Positions 43,759 through 57,131 of a stretch of 64,000 nt of DNA are shown here, piece after piece. A model generated the notes under the pieces. It was given only the letters and a program-made list of their open reading frames with translations, was not told where the DNA came from and ran no database searches. Made by a program: the position numbers and the translations under genes. Source of the DNA: Zymoseptoria tritici IPO323 (taxonomy: Eukaryota > Ascomycota > Dothideomycetes > Mycosphaerellales > Mycosphaerellaceae); contig NC_018215.1 in the NCBI RefSeq assembly GCF_000219625.1, forward strand, positions 682,001 through 746,000, in the 5' to 3' direction. How positions within the stretch are numbered: position 1 is the first letter of the stretch; each line of letters begins with the position of its first letter.

Positions 43759-44670
43759 TCATGTCGCTTTACCTTTACCTTTGCCATTGTAGGCAGGCTC
43801 AGATTGCGATGCCTTTGCAATTTCTGTCTCCTCCTCGTCATCTTCCGAATCGTCCTCATCTTCATCGTCCCAGCCAAAGAACGTCCTGCCAGCATGCGCC
43901 GAGCCCTCAGCGGCTACATTCTCGCTCGAACCAGAGCTCTCACCACCATCGTCTTCTTCCTCGTCACTGCCTTCTTCCACATCCTCTGAACTCTCACTGC
44001 CTGTCCTTCCTTCGTTCTGCAGCTCACGCATAGCCTTCAAGACGGCCTCCCGGGTCTTCTCCTCAGCCAACTCTTTGCTTTCAACGTACTCTGCATTCAG
44101 CCTACCGCTGTTCGCTCCTGCTTTGCCACTTCGAATCTCTTCCTCCTTCCGCTCTGCTGCCTCGACCACGGCTTCCCATCTCTTCTTCCGCTCATCCTTC
44201 TCCCGCTTTTCCATCTCGGGCTTGATCGCGAGGTACTCCGCCAGCCTCTTGGCCTCGTCCACGGTTCGCAGTCGTCGGCCGTCCAGATTTCTGTTGGATC
44301 CATTAGGGTTCTGGTTGCGGTCGCGGTTCTTACGACTGCTCATGCGACCACCAGCCGCACGAAGCTGGGAGCCGAAACCGCCCTTGCCACCACATAGTCT
44401 GCGGCTGAGGCGGAGGGAGAGCAAGTTGTCGTCGGATGAGCTGAGAAGCGTAGTGATCGGTGCATCGTTTGAGGGCGAGAGTTGCTTGTTGGAGACCGTG
44501 CTGATTATCAGTGAGTCGTCCAGATCTGGCAGACGGTCCAGTACTGAGGTGTAGACATCGCCGATAGAGGAGGATGCCTTTGTGGGCAGCGAGAGTGTCC
44601 GTGGGAGTCCGAGACCAGCGAAAGTCGCCAAGAGCACGTTGATCGTGCGATCGGAGTGAGTGTCGGCCAT
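43759..44670 (-). CDS. SDE2: SDE2: ubiquitin-fold splicing and genome-stability factor
   Basis: Single-exon protein of 303 residues from MADTHSDRTINVLLATFAGL. The N-terminal 85 residues form the Sde2 ubiquitin-like fold and end in CGGKGGFGSQLRAAGGRMSS. This hallmark is cut after the first GG by deubiquitinating enzymes, exposing Lys as the new N-terminus. In fission yeast the released part joins the spliceosome and helps excise particular introns, and it affects telomeric silencing and DNA damage responses. Residues 120-205 are a charged helix (YLAIKPEMEKREKDERKKRWE). The C-terminus is very acidic (runs of E, D and S). Longer in-frame upstream starts exist, but the chosen Met places the ubiquitin fold at the N-terminus as required. 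Confidence 0.9.
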   Translation of the reverse strand: MADTHSDRTINVLLATFAGLGLPRTLSLPTKASSSIGDVYTSVLDRLPDLDDSLIISTVSNKQLSPSNDAPITTLLSSSDDNLLSLRLSRRLCGGKGGFGSQLRAAGGRMSSRKNRDRNQNPNGSNRNLDGRRLRTVDEAKRLAEYLAIKPEMEKREKDERKKRWEAVVEAAERKEEEIRSGKAGANSGRLNAEYVESKELAEEKTREAVLKAMRELQNEGRTGSESSEDVEEGSDEEEDDGGESSGSSENVAAEGSAHAGRTFFGWDDEDEDDSEDDEEETEIAKASQSEPAYNGKGKGKAT

Positions 44671-45054
44671 GGCGTGTAAATTCGTGTGTAGGAGTCGAGT
44701 GATGGTAGTTGTGTTATTGGTAGGTATAGTCGTGTGTGGGGCACAGAAGTGATCGTCAAGTTGAGTCAATTTGTTCTTGCCTCAGGCATCAACTTTCATA
44801 GACGAGAACCTGATAATACAACGTGCATGAGTTATCCACGACGAACAATGTTAGAGAGTCCTCTGTCTCCGAATGCCGCTCAGATCCATGCTTTTCAGCG
44901 AGACTTGTCCGATTCGTACCTGCTACACAACGTGCGCATTGAAGTTCGTGCCAAGGCCTGGAGCGGAAGGCCCCACCCACGAGCACATGGATAATTTGGT
45001 CGAACTTCAAATTGTTTGACGAACTTCACACCTCGACAATCAACAACCGCAAAG
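44671..45054. promoter_or_regulatory. Shared upstream region of SDE2 and RPS10
   Basis: 384 bp between two divergent start codons. The last 60 bp before the RPS10 ATG are pyrimidine-poor and A-rich (CAATCAACAACCGCAAAG), a common context for fungal ribosomal protein genes. No TATA box is evident. Confidence 0.45.
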
Positions 45055-45686
45055 ATGCTGATCCCAAGTACGTGTGGAATCTGCGCATGGCGGTGACAGA
45101 GAAGACAATAAACTAACAATCTCTTCAGAGGCCGACCGCAAGCTCATCCACGAGTACCTCTTCCGCGAGGGTGTTCTCGTTGCGAAGAAGGACTTCAACC
45201 AGCCAAAGCACGGCGAGATTGACACCAAGAACCTCTTCGTACGCGATCACCAGCTCCTCGACCCTACCGCCCGCTTCTAACATCCTCCTGCAGGTCATCA
45301 AGGCTTGCCAGTCCCTCACCTCGCGCGGCTACCTCAAGACCCAGTTCTCCTGGCAATGGTACTACTACACCCTCACTCCCGAGGGTCTCGACTACCTCCG
45401 CGAGTGGCTCCACCTCCCCGCCGAGATCGTTCCGCAAACCCACGTCAAGCAGCAGCGCTCGCACGCGCCTCCCCGTGGCATGCTCGGAGCCGATGGCGAG
45501 CGTGAGCGCCGTCCAGGTGGCCGTGGTGGTCCCCGTGGTGATCGCGAGGGTGGATACCGCCGCCGCGAGTTTGGCGACAACAAGGAGGGTGGATCCGGTG
45601 CTCCCGGCAGCTTCAACCCAGAGTTCCGTGGCGAGCAGCGCGGTGGTTTCGGTCGTGGTCGTGGTGCTCCACCAGCTTCGTCCTAG
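45055..45686 (+). CDS. RPS10: 40S ribosomal protein S10 (eS10)
   Basis: Three exons (45055-45067, 45129-45238, 45294-45686) with introns of 61 and 55 bp give 171 residues. The first exon holds only MLIP and one base, usual for eukaryotic ribosomal protein genes. The winged-helix eS10 domain fills residues 1-95 ([50 protein letters not shown]), followed by the RSHAPPRG block. The tail is Arg/Gly-rich and ends [13 protein letters not shown]. eS10 sits at the mRNA entry side of the small subunit. The TAG stop is followed by a further open frame in the same phase to 45803, described under findings. Confidence 0.95.
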
Positions 45687-45803
45687 GAAGACAGCGGCTG
45701 GGGTACGGCGGATACCAACACCGGAGCTGACGCTGGAGGCGCGAAGTCGTGGGAGGAGAACACCACCCAGGCTGAGGCGGCGCCTGCTGCTGGTTCGTGG
45801 TAA
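45687..45803 (+). other. In-frame open extension after the RPS10 stop
   Basis: Directly after the TAG at 45684-45686 the same frame continues for 38 codons to a TAA at 45801-45803. The stretch is Gly/Ala/Thr/Trp-rich (EDSGWGTADTNTG to APAAGSW), with codon use like the gene. It could be reached by stop readthrough or by an alternative acceptor at CTAG overlapping the stop. It may equally be untranslated 3' leader sequence that happens to be open. Confidence 0.4.
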
Positions 45804-46535
45804 ACAAGTTCGAAGTGGCTACAAGGCCTGCACATCATGAGGATGCATAGCGGCAAAGAGATTCTGATTAGGCATTGGACTCGGCTCAACTCCTTATAAG
45901 CAAGAAAAACCAGTCCGCCTGGGCGTTCATTGCGCACTGTCTCACCTTTTCATGTTCTCATGTGGATGTCCTCCGTTGGGCCGCTATTCTCCCGGCCTGA
46001 CCAGAAACTGACATCCAATCGTAAGAGTCTCCCGATTCTAGTCGTAGAAGGAGACTGTTGCGGCCTGTCTCGAGTTCAGACTCCAAGTGAAGGATAGGTT
46101 CTCCATATTCGGACCTTGTCCCTGGTGCGTCTTGATGGACTGCTTACGGCAAGGTCTGAACTCCTTCAAAGCCGCTATATATCCGCTCATGCTTCGTAAA
46201 CTCCTCCATGCACGAGTCTGGCCGCAACACATAAGGAAGAAGACATCTTGCTCTCATTGACCTTATCAACGCCTCTTCGGCCGGCTTAGTCTAGACGTTA
46301 TACTCCACACCTTTGGACGCCCGAGGCACAGGATAAGCTCTCTCGATGTTGTCGCAGTGAAGCTGAGAATCATACTTCGACACTCGTAGTCTGATCTACA
46401 GCATCTTCAATTCATGCACCTGAGAGACCTCCGCTGCGCCCATCGACGACTGTTTCTATTGCGGTCCTGAGTCGTCGTTCGGTTGCATTCGTGAGCACGG
46501 ACGCTTGGCGCGGACCACTTCTCGAAAAAAACGCC
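45804..46535. other. Intergenic, nothing recognised
   Basis: About 730 bp between RPS10 and the M20 hydrolase. No family-like frame was found. It should contain the RPS10 terminator region and the hydrolase promoter. Confidence 0.45.
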
Positions 46536-48312
46536 ATGTCGACCTTTGTTCTCACACGACACGCATTCACTTCAGCGATACGCCAATCACACCTGCCTCC
46601 AGCAGCATCGATATCTTTACGCACAACATGGCAGCGCAGGACATTCTCGCGCACGTCGTGGCTGGCCATCGCCGTGGCGGAGATGGCTGAGAAAGACTTC
46701 TCTTCGCTGCGGGTCAACCAGGAAAGATTGATGAACGACATCCACTCGACATCAGAATGGGGCAAAGGAGAGCGATGGGGAAGGTGAGAATTCCTGCTTT
46801 CATCCGTTCCTTCCGCATCAACCGTCGAAATGATGATATGCCAATATGCAATTCGTCTTAACCCATCAAAGGTCTTGATGATTTACCAAACCAATACTAA
46901 GAACAGCCAACTGATCACGACGTGACAATTTTCACCATGCACAAATGAGAGATATAATGAGAGAACTGGCTGACTCGATTTCCTCCAATAGTGGCGATAC
47001 AGAGATCGGCATGTCTCGTCTGTCTCTGTCAGACACTGACAAGCAAGCCCGTGACTGGTTTGCGGAGACCACACAAGCTCTGGGATGCAAAGTGCATACG
47101 GACGCCATGGGCAATCAATTCGCTGTCCGTCCAGGGCTCAAAGAAGGACCTCCCACATACGCTGGCTCACATTTGGACACTCAGCCTTCGGTAGGTTGTA
47201 TACCCTGCTGTCTGCACTTCGCAGTCTGACAGACCTTGCAGGGTGGCCGCTACGATGGCATTCTCGGAGTATGTGCTGGAGTCGAACTTCTCAAAGTCTT
47301 GAACGACAACTGGGTCGAGACGAACTATCCCGTGGGTATTGTGAACTGGACCAATGAAGAGGGCGCGCGTTTTCCCATGTCGATGATGTCCTCTGGCGTG
47401 TGGGCCGAGTCAATACCACTTGAAAAGGCACATAACCTCAAATCCGTGATCCCGGCCAACGATACTGCGACCGTAAAATCCGAGCTCGAACGCATTGGCT
47501 ACCTGGGCTCTACACCCGCCAGCTACAAGTCTACTCCAATGGCTGCTCACTTTGAACTCCACATCGAACAAGGTCCAATACTCGAAGCCGAAGATCGCCG
47601 TATTGGAGTGGTCAAAGGCGTGCAGGCCTACAAATGGTTCACCCTCACCGTTCATGGCCGCGACGCGCACACCGGTGCCACAAGCTTCCAACATCGCGCC
47701 GACTCCCTCCTTACCGCCTCTAAACTTATCCTCGCCTCTCACCGTATTGCCCACCGCTACAAAGCTCTCGCATCCACAGGAATCTTGACCCTCAAACCCG
47801 GGTCCACCAATACTGTCCCAGGCTTCGTCCAGTTCAGCCTGGACATCCGCGCCCCGCGCAACGAGACCGTCGAGCAAGTCGAGCAAGAATGCCGCGTGGC
47901 GTTCGACCAAATCGCAGCAGGCGCAGATGCCGAAGGCGTAAACACCGGCTGCGCCATCTCCGAACGCGAATGCACCGTCGAATGGCAAACCGACTTCGAG
48001 AACCCAGCGACCTACTTCCACGACGACTGCATCGCCTGCGTCCGCAAAGCCGGCGCAGACCTCTGCGGCGACGACAAAGTCAAAGGGCTGAATCTCGGGA
48101 AATGGGGCAAGTTCATGACGAGTGGTGCGGGCCACGACTCTGTGTACACGAACAAGCACTGTCCGACATGTATGATTTTTGTGCCGTGTCGGGATGGTGT
48201 GAGCCATAATCCGGCGGAGTACTCGAGTCCCGAACAGTGTGCGGATGGCGCGAATGTGTTACTGGGAGCGGTGGTGAGGTATGATAAGCTGAGGGGAGAG
48301 AAGGCGAGGTGA
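46536..48312 (+). CDS. M20-family amidohydrolase (N-carbamoyl amino acid hydrolase / beta-ureidopropionase type)
   Basis: Three exons (46536-46783, 46992-47190, 47242-48312) with introns of 208 and 51 bp give 505 residues. The first exon carries FSSLRVNQERLMNDIH, a conserved N-terminal block, and joins in frame to GMSRLSLSDTDKQARDW. Metal-binding motifs are AGSHLDTQPSGGRYDG, TNEEGARF and HFELHIEQGPILE. The dimerisation domain follows, and SGAGHDSV comes near the end. Relatives hydrolyse N-carbamoyl beta-alanine, allantoate or N-carbamoyl amino acids in nitrogen salvage; the exact substrate is uncertain. The first 50 residues are Arg/Ser-rich and lack acids, suggesting mitochondrial import, though a start at MAEKDF (46683) would remove them. 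An upstream in-frame ATG is at 46491. Confidence 0.87.
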
Positions 48313-48519
48313 CGGTCAGGGTGGGCTTGGTACTGGAGGGATTTCGGGAAGAGGATGGCGTTTGCACTGCATAGATAACCAGTATCGCTTGGGAAGAGTT
48401 TGGCGTGCTTCTCCCATTGCTCAGACCAGATTCTCGGAATATCAACCCACGTCACAAACGATCCCGACATTGATCGTCGTTCCAATTTTAGGGATGAATA
48501 CAGCTGCGTCTCCACGGTC

Positions 48520-50040
48520 TCAACTCCTGAACAGCATCAAACCTTCCTCTTCCAACACATCATCATCCCTCTCAACCTCCTCCTCACCCAATCCCACCCT
48601 CTGCCCAAACAGACTTCCAAACAACTCCTCCGCCTGCCTTTGACCCCATCTCCCCCGATCCTCCGGCGCCATGAAATTCTGCAGCTTCTCGTGCACCGTA
48701 TACCTCAGCTTCCGTCCTTTACTCGCTTTGGTATCCACATTCTTCTTCGTCTTCGCTTCTTTCCGCACTTGATACCCGACATCGATGGCGCTGGCTGTGA
48801 TGCTGTCAGCAGACTTTTGCTCTAGCAGCTCTTTCAGCAGAACGGAATAGAAGTCTGCGTCATCGTAGATTTTCGCGTCCGAGGAGAGGGATTGGGAGAG
48901 TTGAAGGGGCGCGCAGGAGCGCGGTTGTTGGGTTCGGGAGAGGAGTCGAGTAGGGTTCGAGAGGTGGGAATTCAGAACGTCGATGATGGTGGTTTGCGTG
49001 GAGGTTTGGGTTGTCAGACGGGAGGAGGAAGTTTGAACTGTTGGGCCTTGGGATTTCAGGGACCACTTCTGGAGGACAGCGTTGCGGTGCGGGAGGGAAG
49101 TAGATTCTTGGGTGGTGAGGTGGTCGAGGAGAGTCGAGGTCGGTGTAGAGGAGGTAAAGTGAGTTCGCTTGCGCTTCTTGCTCGGTGCACGAGCTGAGAG
49201 GAGGTCCTCGCGGAAGGTGTTGAGGGAGTTCCATAGGTTGAAGGCGGCGATTTCGGCTCCGAGCAGGGCGTCGTTCGCTTCCGACTTTTCCTCCTGGATC
49301 TGTTCAGCTGGGAGCCCGACGAGGGTATTCGTTGCGATGAGCGACTTCTGTAGCTTCATGCGGGCGTTGAGGAGCGAGTCGAATGCCGTTCGCTGCTTCT
49401 TGACTGCGCGACCCTTCTCAGCGTCCTCTTTGCTGGCTTGCGAAATTGATGCAGTCACAGATCGTTTCATGTCGTCGCCCATCGCCTTTGAGAGCTCCTT
49501 CTTCAGCTTCGAATCTTCTCTGTTGATGGCCTCTTCCTCCTCCCCATCCACATCACTCATCTCCGTGTCCGAGGTGCCATTCCCGACATCATCTTCGTCT
49601 TCCTCGCTGCCCTCTTCACTGCCCTCCTCTTCCTGTCCAAATCCATCCTCGCTATCCTCCTCCTCATCCTCGCTTCCCAATCTCTCCAATATATCATCAT
49701 CATCCTCGCTCTCCAAAGCATCCCTTCCGACCTTTCTTCCAACATATGCTGGTCCCAGTGCGACCTCCTTCGGTTTCCTCAATTTACTCTTTCCCACTGC
49801 AACGTAATGTTCCCTGGCCGCCTCCTCGTCGTCATCTTCGTCGCTCAGGTCAGCATCGTCGTTATGGCTAGAGTCGTCCGCGGGTACATCATCTGCTTCA
49901 GGATCGAAGTCTAGACGCAAGGATCGTTAGCAGAGTTCGTCGTACGGTAGAAGGTGTTGCATGGAGACCTCACCCTTTCCGCCGGTCTCAACGAGGGCCT
50001 CAAATTCGGCAGCACGATTACGACCTCGATTGGGTGCCAT
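48520..50040 (-). CDS. BFR2: BFR2/AATF ribosome biogenesis factor
   Basis: Two exons (50040-49974, 49910-48520) with a 63-bp intron (GTGAGG...GTCTAG) give 485 residues, starting MAPNRGRNRAAEFEALV. Family blocks are DFDPEADD, LRKPKEVALGPAYVGRKV (about 65), long Asp/Glu runs (80-165), the AATF/Che-1 domain with FDSLLNARMKLQKSL (about 200) and the C-terminal TRAUB domain ending near FMAPEDRGRW. In yeast Bfr2 acts in the nucleolus with Enp2 and Lcp5 in the small-subunit processome for 18S rRNA maturation. It is convergent with the M20 hydrolase, 207 bp apart. Confidence 0.9.
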
Positions 50041-50400
50041 GGTTAGGTATTGCGTAGATGCAGTCGGAGAATGCACTGGACGAAGTTGGGCGATGCTGAA
50101 GCTCGCGTGAGTGAACTTTTTCGATCGGCCGAAAATCGTGGCTTAACTCCGTTGTGGCGTCGCGAAGTGTGGCTGCAAGATATGGAGGGAAATATCGACG
50201 GCGACACTGCACTTCCTTTCGTTTGAGGGGTAAGTGACAATTGGAAGGCTTTTCAACATGATGTGCGGTCCCGTTTGACATTGCAATGTTTGCGGAGCCA
50301 TATGGTCGCGGCGTGGTGAGTTCCTGAAGATTTCCCAATATATTCCGTCTGCACTGTCTAGCTATATCGCGCGCCTGGCTCCTTTTCTTCCCAGCATCAA
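50041..50400. promoter_or_regulatory. BFR2 upstream region and 3' flank of the old yellow enzyme gene
   Basis: 360 bp without a recognisable gene. It lies upstream of BFR2 and downstream of the minus-strand reductase gene, so it should hold the BFR2 promoter. Confidence 0.4.
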
Positions 50401-52665
<2,265 letters not shown>

Positions 52666-53581
52666 TCAGAACTTCCCAGCACCCGCAGCACCACCACCAC
52701 CATGGTATCCCGTCTCGTATTGGAACTGGCCCTCGGGCATGGTATATAATGGTCTCGCCGCATCCGGTACATTATCACCATACGGGCCCATCGAAGGTCT
52801 CGGCTCTTCCCATTCCGAACTCTCTCGTGGGAGCCTGCTGTCCCGCGAGAACGGAGCCGCTGCCCCTACCAACTGACGTTTGTTTTCCATGTCGTGAAGA
52901 CGGTAGACGCCACGTCGGGTTTGGTTGCGGTGTACGTAGATGTCGAGGATGAACGCGGCGAGAGTGGAAAGGCTAGAAAGATATCTTGTCAGCAAAGTGC
53001 TCGCTGGGTATGGTGACCTTTTCTCCAGCAGAAGGGCATAAGATGCGTGGTGTACTCACAACCCGATCAGAGTGAACGTGAACAACGCCTTGTATATTCT
53101 GCACACCATTATTCCCATATCTTCAGTCCAATGCTCGACGTCACACGCATTGGCCAGGGTCGGGCTCATGAACCATGTCAACAGACTCCAGCTGAGCGTC
53201 CATAGAATGAGGAGAAAGCCATTGAGCGCGAGGTTGAGGCGCGGGTTTAGGCCGATGCAGCAGTGCAGCACAATGGTAAAGATCAAAGCGAGGATCGAGA
53301 AGAACGAGGCAGATGTGAGCTGTGTTCACGGGGGCGGTCAGCTTTATATTCTGGAGTGAAGGAGTCTCCAGCTGCCTAGGACCGCTAGATGTCCTTACCC
53401 AGATGAATGTCCACGGTACGGCGTAGTCCTCTCTTCTCAAATTGTAAATGTAATAGCACATGACCGCACCAACGACCAAGCTCGCCAGTAGCTGAGCTGA
53501 GCGGAGGCCATGGAACGGCAGTCGTGGGTAATGCGAAGGAGCGGTTTTCGCTTTCCGGTTGAAGATCTGGGTGGACCGCAT
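52666..53581 (-). CDS. Four-helix MARVEL-like membrane protein
   Basis: Three exons (53581-53399, 53319-53060, 52972-52666) with introns of 79 and 87 bp give 249 residues. Four hydrophobic helices are visible: LLASLVVGAVMCYYIYNL (about 30-47), SFFSILALIFTIVLHCCIGL (65-85), LALNGFLLILWTLSWSLLTWFM (92-113) and ALFTFTLIGFLSTLAAFILDIYV (about 138-160). Between helices 3 and 4 lie two Cys (ACDVEHW, MVCRIY). The layout is that of fungal MARVEL-domain proteins, which sit in the plasma membrane or vesicles. The soluble tail is rich in Gly, Pro and charged residues. Function is unknown. An earlier in-frame Met (53674) is possible, but the intervening sequence is unlike the family. Confidence 0.78.
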
Positions 53582-54502
53582 CGTTCCGTGTTGACGAAGA
53601 GAGAAAGGAGATGACTGGTTGTCTTGTGGTGCTCGACAAGTGAGTTCAGCGGAGGGGATGGTCACACTGCTCAATCGGTGTAACGCTCAACGCCGGCGTT
53701 GCGCAAGGGATGGACAGACGAGGCTGAATTGCTACAATTCTGGAGCAAAAGAAGGAGAGGGCCAGGAAGCGAGAGTTGGCGTTGTTTGGTCTCGTATTCC
53801 ATGGACAGGCGACCCATGTCCGGGGGCCCATTCGCGGGTGATCTTCGCATTGCATTTTGATGGTTCAGCCTCGTGGATGAAGCTCCATCCGATCGTCACA
53901 ACCTTGTTAGCGGTGTTACAGATGCACAACAACACGGCATGAGACGGGACCACACGAACACATCCGCACGACCATTTGATGCGTCTTCCGATGGAACCTT
54001 CGATGCGGTTCATGGTCAAGAAGACGACATCTCGCGAACTCACGGAGAAAACATGATCAGGACGAGATGCTATTTTCCTAAGCCGATCATCACGACAGTC
54101 ACTGGCCACGAGCCCACGAGTGTCCATCATGCCACAGCTTCCAGAAGGCAGATCCCAGCACCATGAGTTGGGTCCGACCAAACCTCACCTCAAACCAGTC
54201 TGCCACTGATGAGGCGACTACATCTAGACCGCCTGGCTGCCAAGGGCATATGCTAGAGTGGACAGCCAACTATCAGGCTGAAGCGGAGCCTGCAGAGCGA
54301 GGAGCGTGGCGCCGCCCAAGAGGCTGAGTGCAAGTACCCGGGTACTTGCTGCTGTGCATATGCGCGACAGCCATCTGGATTGACAGCCACCGGTGATAGA
54401 CACTTGTCCCGTCAATATAGAATTTACCCTCTCAAGACGCGCGCTCTGCTCCACTCTCACACAGGCACCTTCCACGATCTTCGAACACTGGAGCATGCGA
54501 CT
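53582..54502. other. Intergenic, nothing recognised
   Basis: About 920 bp between divergent genes. Frames of 100-150 codons occur on both strands without family features. It should hold the promoters of the MARVEL-like and HET genes. The HET frame extends upstream to 54380, but those codons are not family-like. Confidence 0.45.
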
Positions 54503-56473
54503 ATGTCTCTGGATTTCGAGCTCAGGGCTGCTTTGGACAGAGTCCATGCATACCTGGCGAACAACGCTCACACAATCGAGAGTCTTGAGTTACCGGTAAA
54601 CTCATCTTCAGACGGATTCCAACACGCACCGCTTCGGTCGTCCGACGAGCTACGACTTGTCACCATTGAGCAAGACCTAGTCGACGGCCTGGTTTCCTGC
54701 CACCTTTCGCGAGAGGATATAAAAAGCGAGTACGCCGCCATCTCTTACGCATGGGGAGAAGATGATCGCGTCAGAATGATTTATCTCGATGGCAAGCCAT
54801 TTGTCGTTCGCTTCAATTGCGAAATGCTCCTGCGCGCGCTGCGGTCTCAAGATCTACGGTACCAATTCTGGATCGATGCTTTGTGTATCGATCAAACCAA
54901 CGTGCTCGAACGGAACGGTCATGCAATGCAGATGCAAGAAATATACCACGGAGCTCAGACGACGCTAGTCTATCTCGGCGAGCACGACTCGGACTCCGCA
55001 AACATCCTGCAGTCTAGGACGGCATCATCGCGTTCTGGTACGAGATCACATACGCGTTCCTGCCAATCTTTTGACTCGAATCTTAGGAGGCTGGACATCG
55101 AATCCTCGGATCTGTGTGCGTCAATAGATACTGGGCTCGGCAATGTTCACTCCTCTGTTTACAGGCGTGGGCGTCATGATGGCACCGCACTGAAGTACAC
55201 TCAAGAGATCAACGCCATCTTCATGGGAAAGTTTCAGACTCGGCCCTGGTTCCATCGGCTATGGATGGTCCAAGAAGTCCTTTGGCCTGCCAACGTTGAA
55301 TTCTTCTTGTCGAGCGAGTCCTGCGAGTGTTTCAATACCTGCGACAATTTCTTTCCCATGGAGAGCATTTTTCGCATCTGGATCGGTTTCGTACGGCAAG
55401 GCGATCATCAAGACGATGTCGTGGGTATCAGCAGCAGTAGCACCGACAATGCCAGGAGTGTTGTCAAGCCGGAAGTACCAGCCGTGATCGAATTTATCAA
55501 ACGGCGGCGTACACGCTCTTCGACTAGCCACGGGAAAACGGGACGAATGCAGCTCCCTCTGTGGCAAGTTTTTGCTACCCTCGAAGCGACCCGCGACTTC
55601 CAGTGTACTGATCCGAGGGATAAGATTTTTGCGATCGGGTCTTCATTTGCGAAACCGATACCCGAATTACTACGACCAAGCTACGAGAAGTCCGTAATCC
55701 AGACATACTCCGATGCTATGTTTTTCATGATTAACTATATGACTTCGGAAGCCATCATGGCTGCTGGAACATCACAGCAACGCCAGACTGGCGACAGCCA
55801 TGGTATCCTGCCAAGCTGGGTCATCGATTGGCGCGAGCCACGATACACTTCCGAAGTGGACATTCAGAACTGGCACGCGGGCTACTCGGAAGGGCACAAG
55901 CAAATTGTCGCTCATCGTGAGGACAACGTGCTGATCATGAGAGGACTCCTAGTTGAAGTAGTCCAGGCCCTGGCCGGCGAAGTTCCGATGATCGCGGACA
56001 CTTCGGAGCTCCGAAGACTCAGGCGACTTCAAGAAGCAGGAGACCAACCCGCCAGCATCTATTGCCTGCTCATTAACGGTGACCTCGGTGTGGAGCGGGC
56101 GTCTTTCCTGGCTGCCCTGTGCACGGAAGGTACTATCCAGGGCACGGCGACCCCGGATCCCACTCAGACGCGGCAGGACACCGATCATCTTACGACCATC
56201 GCCGCACAGTGCAACAATCGTCGACTCTTACACCTTTCCAACGGCAATCTGGCCATCGGACCCGAAGGCACGCAAGCAGGAGATTGTGTTTGCGTGTTTC
56301 TGGGCGTTGAGACGCCGATGCTGATTCGACCGCTCGATGACCATTCGTGGCAATTGATCGGACAGTGCTTTGTTGCGGGAGTCATGCATGGCGAGGCCAT
56401 TGAGAGGGTGGACTGGGAGACCGTTCAAGATCCTGTGCCGAAGTCGCCTTTGTGGGACTTCCGACTAGTGTGA
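54503..56473 (+). CDS. HET-domain protein (HET-6-like)
   Basis: Single-exon protein of 656 residues from MSLDFELRAAL. The HET domain (about residues 80-260) has its three blocks: EYAAISYAWGEDD, FWIDALCIDQTNVLERNGHA with QMQEIYHGAQTTLVYLGE, and RPWFHRLWMVQEVLW. The rest follows the HET-6/Mcrl layout, with TDPRDKIFAIGS after about 370 and a C-terminal block near FLGVETPMLIRPL. HET proteins trigger growth arrest or cell death when genetically unlike hyphae fuse, and the HET domain is TIR-related. This gene is intact, unlike the HET-NACHT gene at 28302. A start 41 codons upstream is possible but that segment is not conserved-looking. Confidence 0.88.
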   Translation: MSLDFELRAALDRVHAYLANNAHTIESLELPVNSSSDGFQHAPLRSSDELRLVTIEQDLVDGLVSCHLSREDIKSEYAAISYAWGEDDRVRMIYLDGKPFVVRFNCEMLLRALRSQDLRYQFWIDALCIDQTNVLERNGHAMQMQEIYHGAQTTLVYLGEHDSDSANILQSRTASSRSGTRSHTRSCQSFDSNLRRLDIESSDLCASIDTGLGNVHSSVYRRGRHDGTALKYTQEINAIFMGKFQTRPWFHRLWMVQEVLWPANVEFFLSSESCECFNTCDNFFPMESIFRIWIGFVRQGDHQDDVVGISSSSTDNARSVVKPEVPAVIEFIKRRRTRSSTSHGKTGRMQLPLWQVFATLEATRDFQCTDPRDKIFAIGSSFAKPIPELLRPSYEKSVIQTYSDAMFFMINYMTSEAIMAAGTSQQRQTGDSHGILPSWVIDWREPRYTSEVDIQNWHAGYSEGHKQIVAHREDNVLIMRGLLVEVVQALAGEVPMIADTSELRRLRRLQEAGDQPASIYCLLINGDLGVERASFLAALCTEGTIQGTATPDPTQTRQDTDHLTTIAAQCNNRRLLHLSNGNLAIGPEGTQAGDCVCVFLGVETPMLIRPLDDHSWQLIGQCFVAGVMHGEAIERVDWETVQDPVPKSPLWDFRLV

Positions 56474-57131
56474 ACATTGCAGGATGCTTCATGTAGAGTC
56501 CCCTTATCGTACGTATGAGAAGATGGTGATGCCTCCGCAATGTCCGACAGGGCGAAGGGACGAAGGAATGAGGCAAGGAAACTTTGCTCGAATCTTGGTT
56601 TTCCTTATGGATTAGTTGAAAGGGTCGGCTTCAGACGGAGGACGTTGTACTTGGGCAGGTCGAGGGAATGTTGAAAATGGCTGGTTGGTCAACCAAGGAA
56701 CGATCATGCTGCACACTATCGAGTTATGCCCATCTGATGCAGCGTACGGAGTGGAGTCCGGCCGCTCGTTATCGGGTGTTCGTGCGGGACATTTTGCAAT
56801 CCCACCAGCACGTCCTGTCCCATAGACACCCAATCAAGACAAATTCGCTGTTAGGCTTCGCATACAATTGTCTGTCGTCGACATCGTGTCAGCATGCTCC
56901 GTCAGAGTCGCGGATGATGGGCGGACCGCTCTCACGTGCCTTTTGTGGAGAAGCCACCTCAGGCGGCACGCTCATCCAGCCACAACCGTAGAGGGGCAGC
57001 ATCTGGACCACGCCGTGTGTACATCTACAATCCTTTCGCGTTGATTACGATAGCACATAAGCAGTGAGCGCCGCTTCCAACGCCTCCGTCTCTTTTTTTA
57101 TTCTCGTCTTTTGCCTGCAATTTCTGCCATC
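56474..57131. other. Intergenic, nothing recognised
   Basis: About 660 bp. No family-like frame. The CT-rich stretch just upstream of 57132 (CTTTTTTTATTCTCGTC) is a likely P450 transcription start region. Confidence 0.45.
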
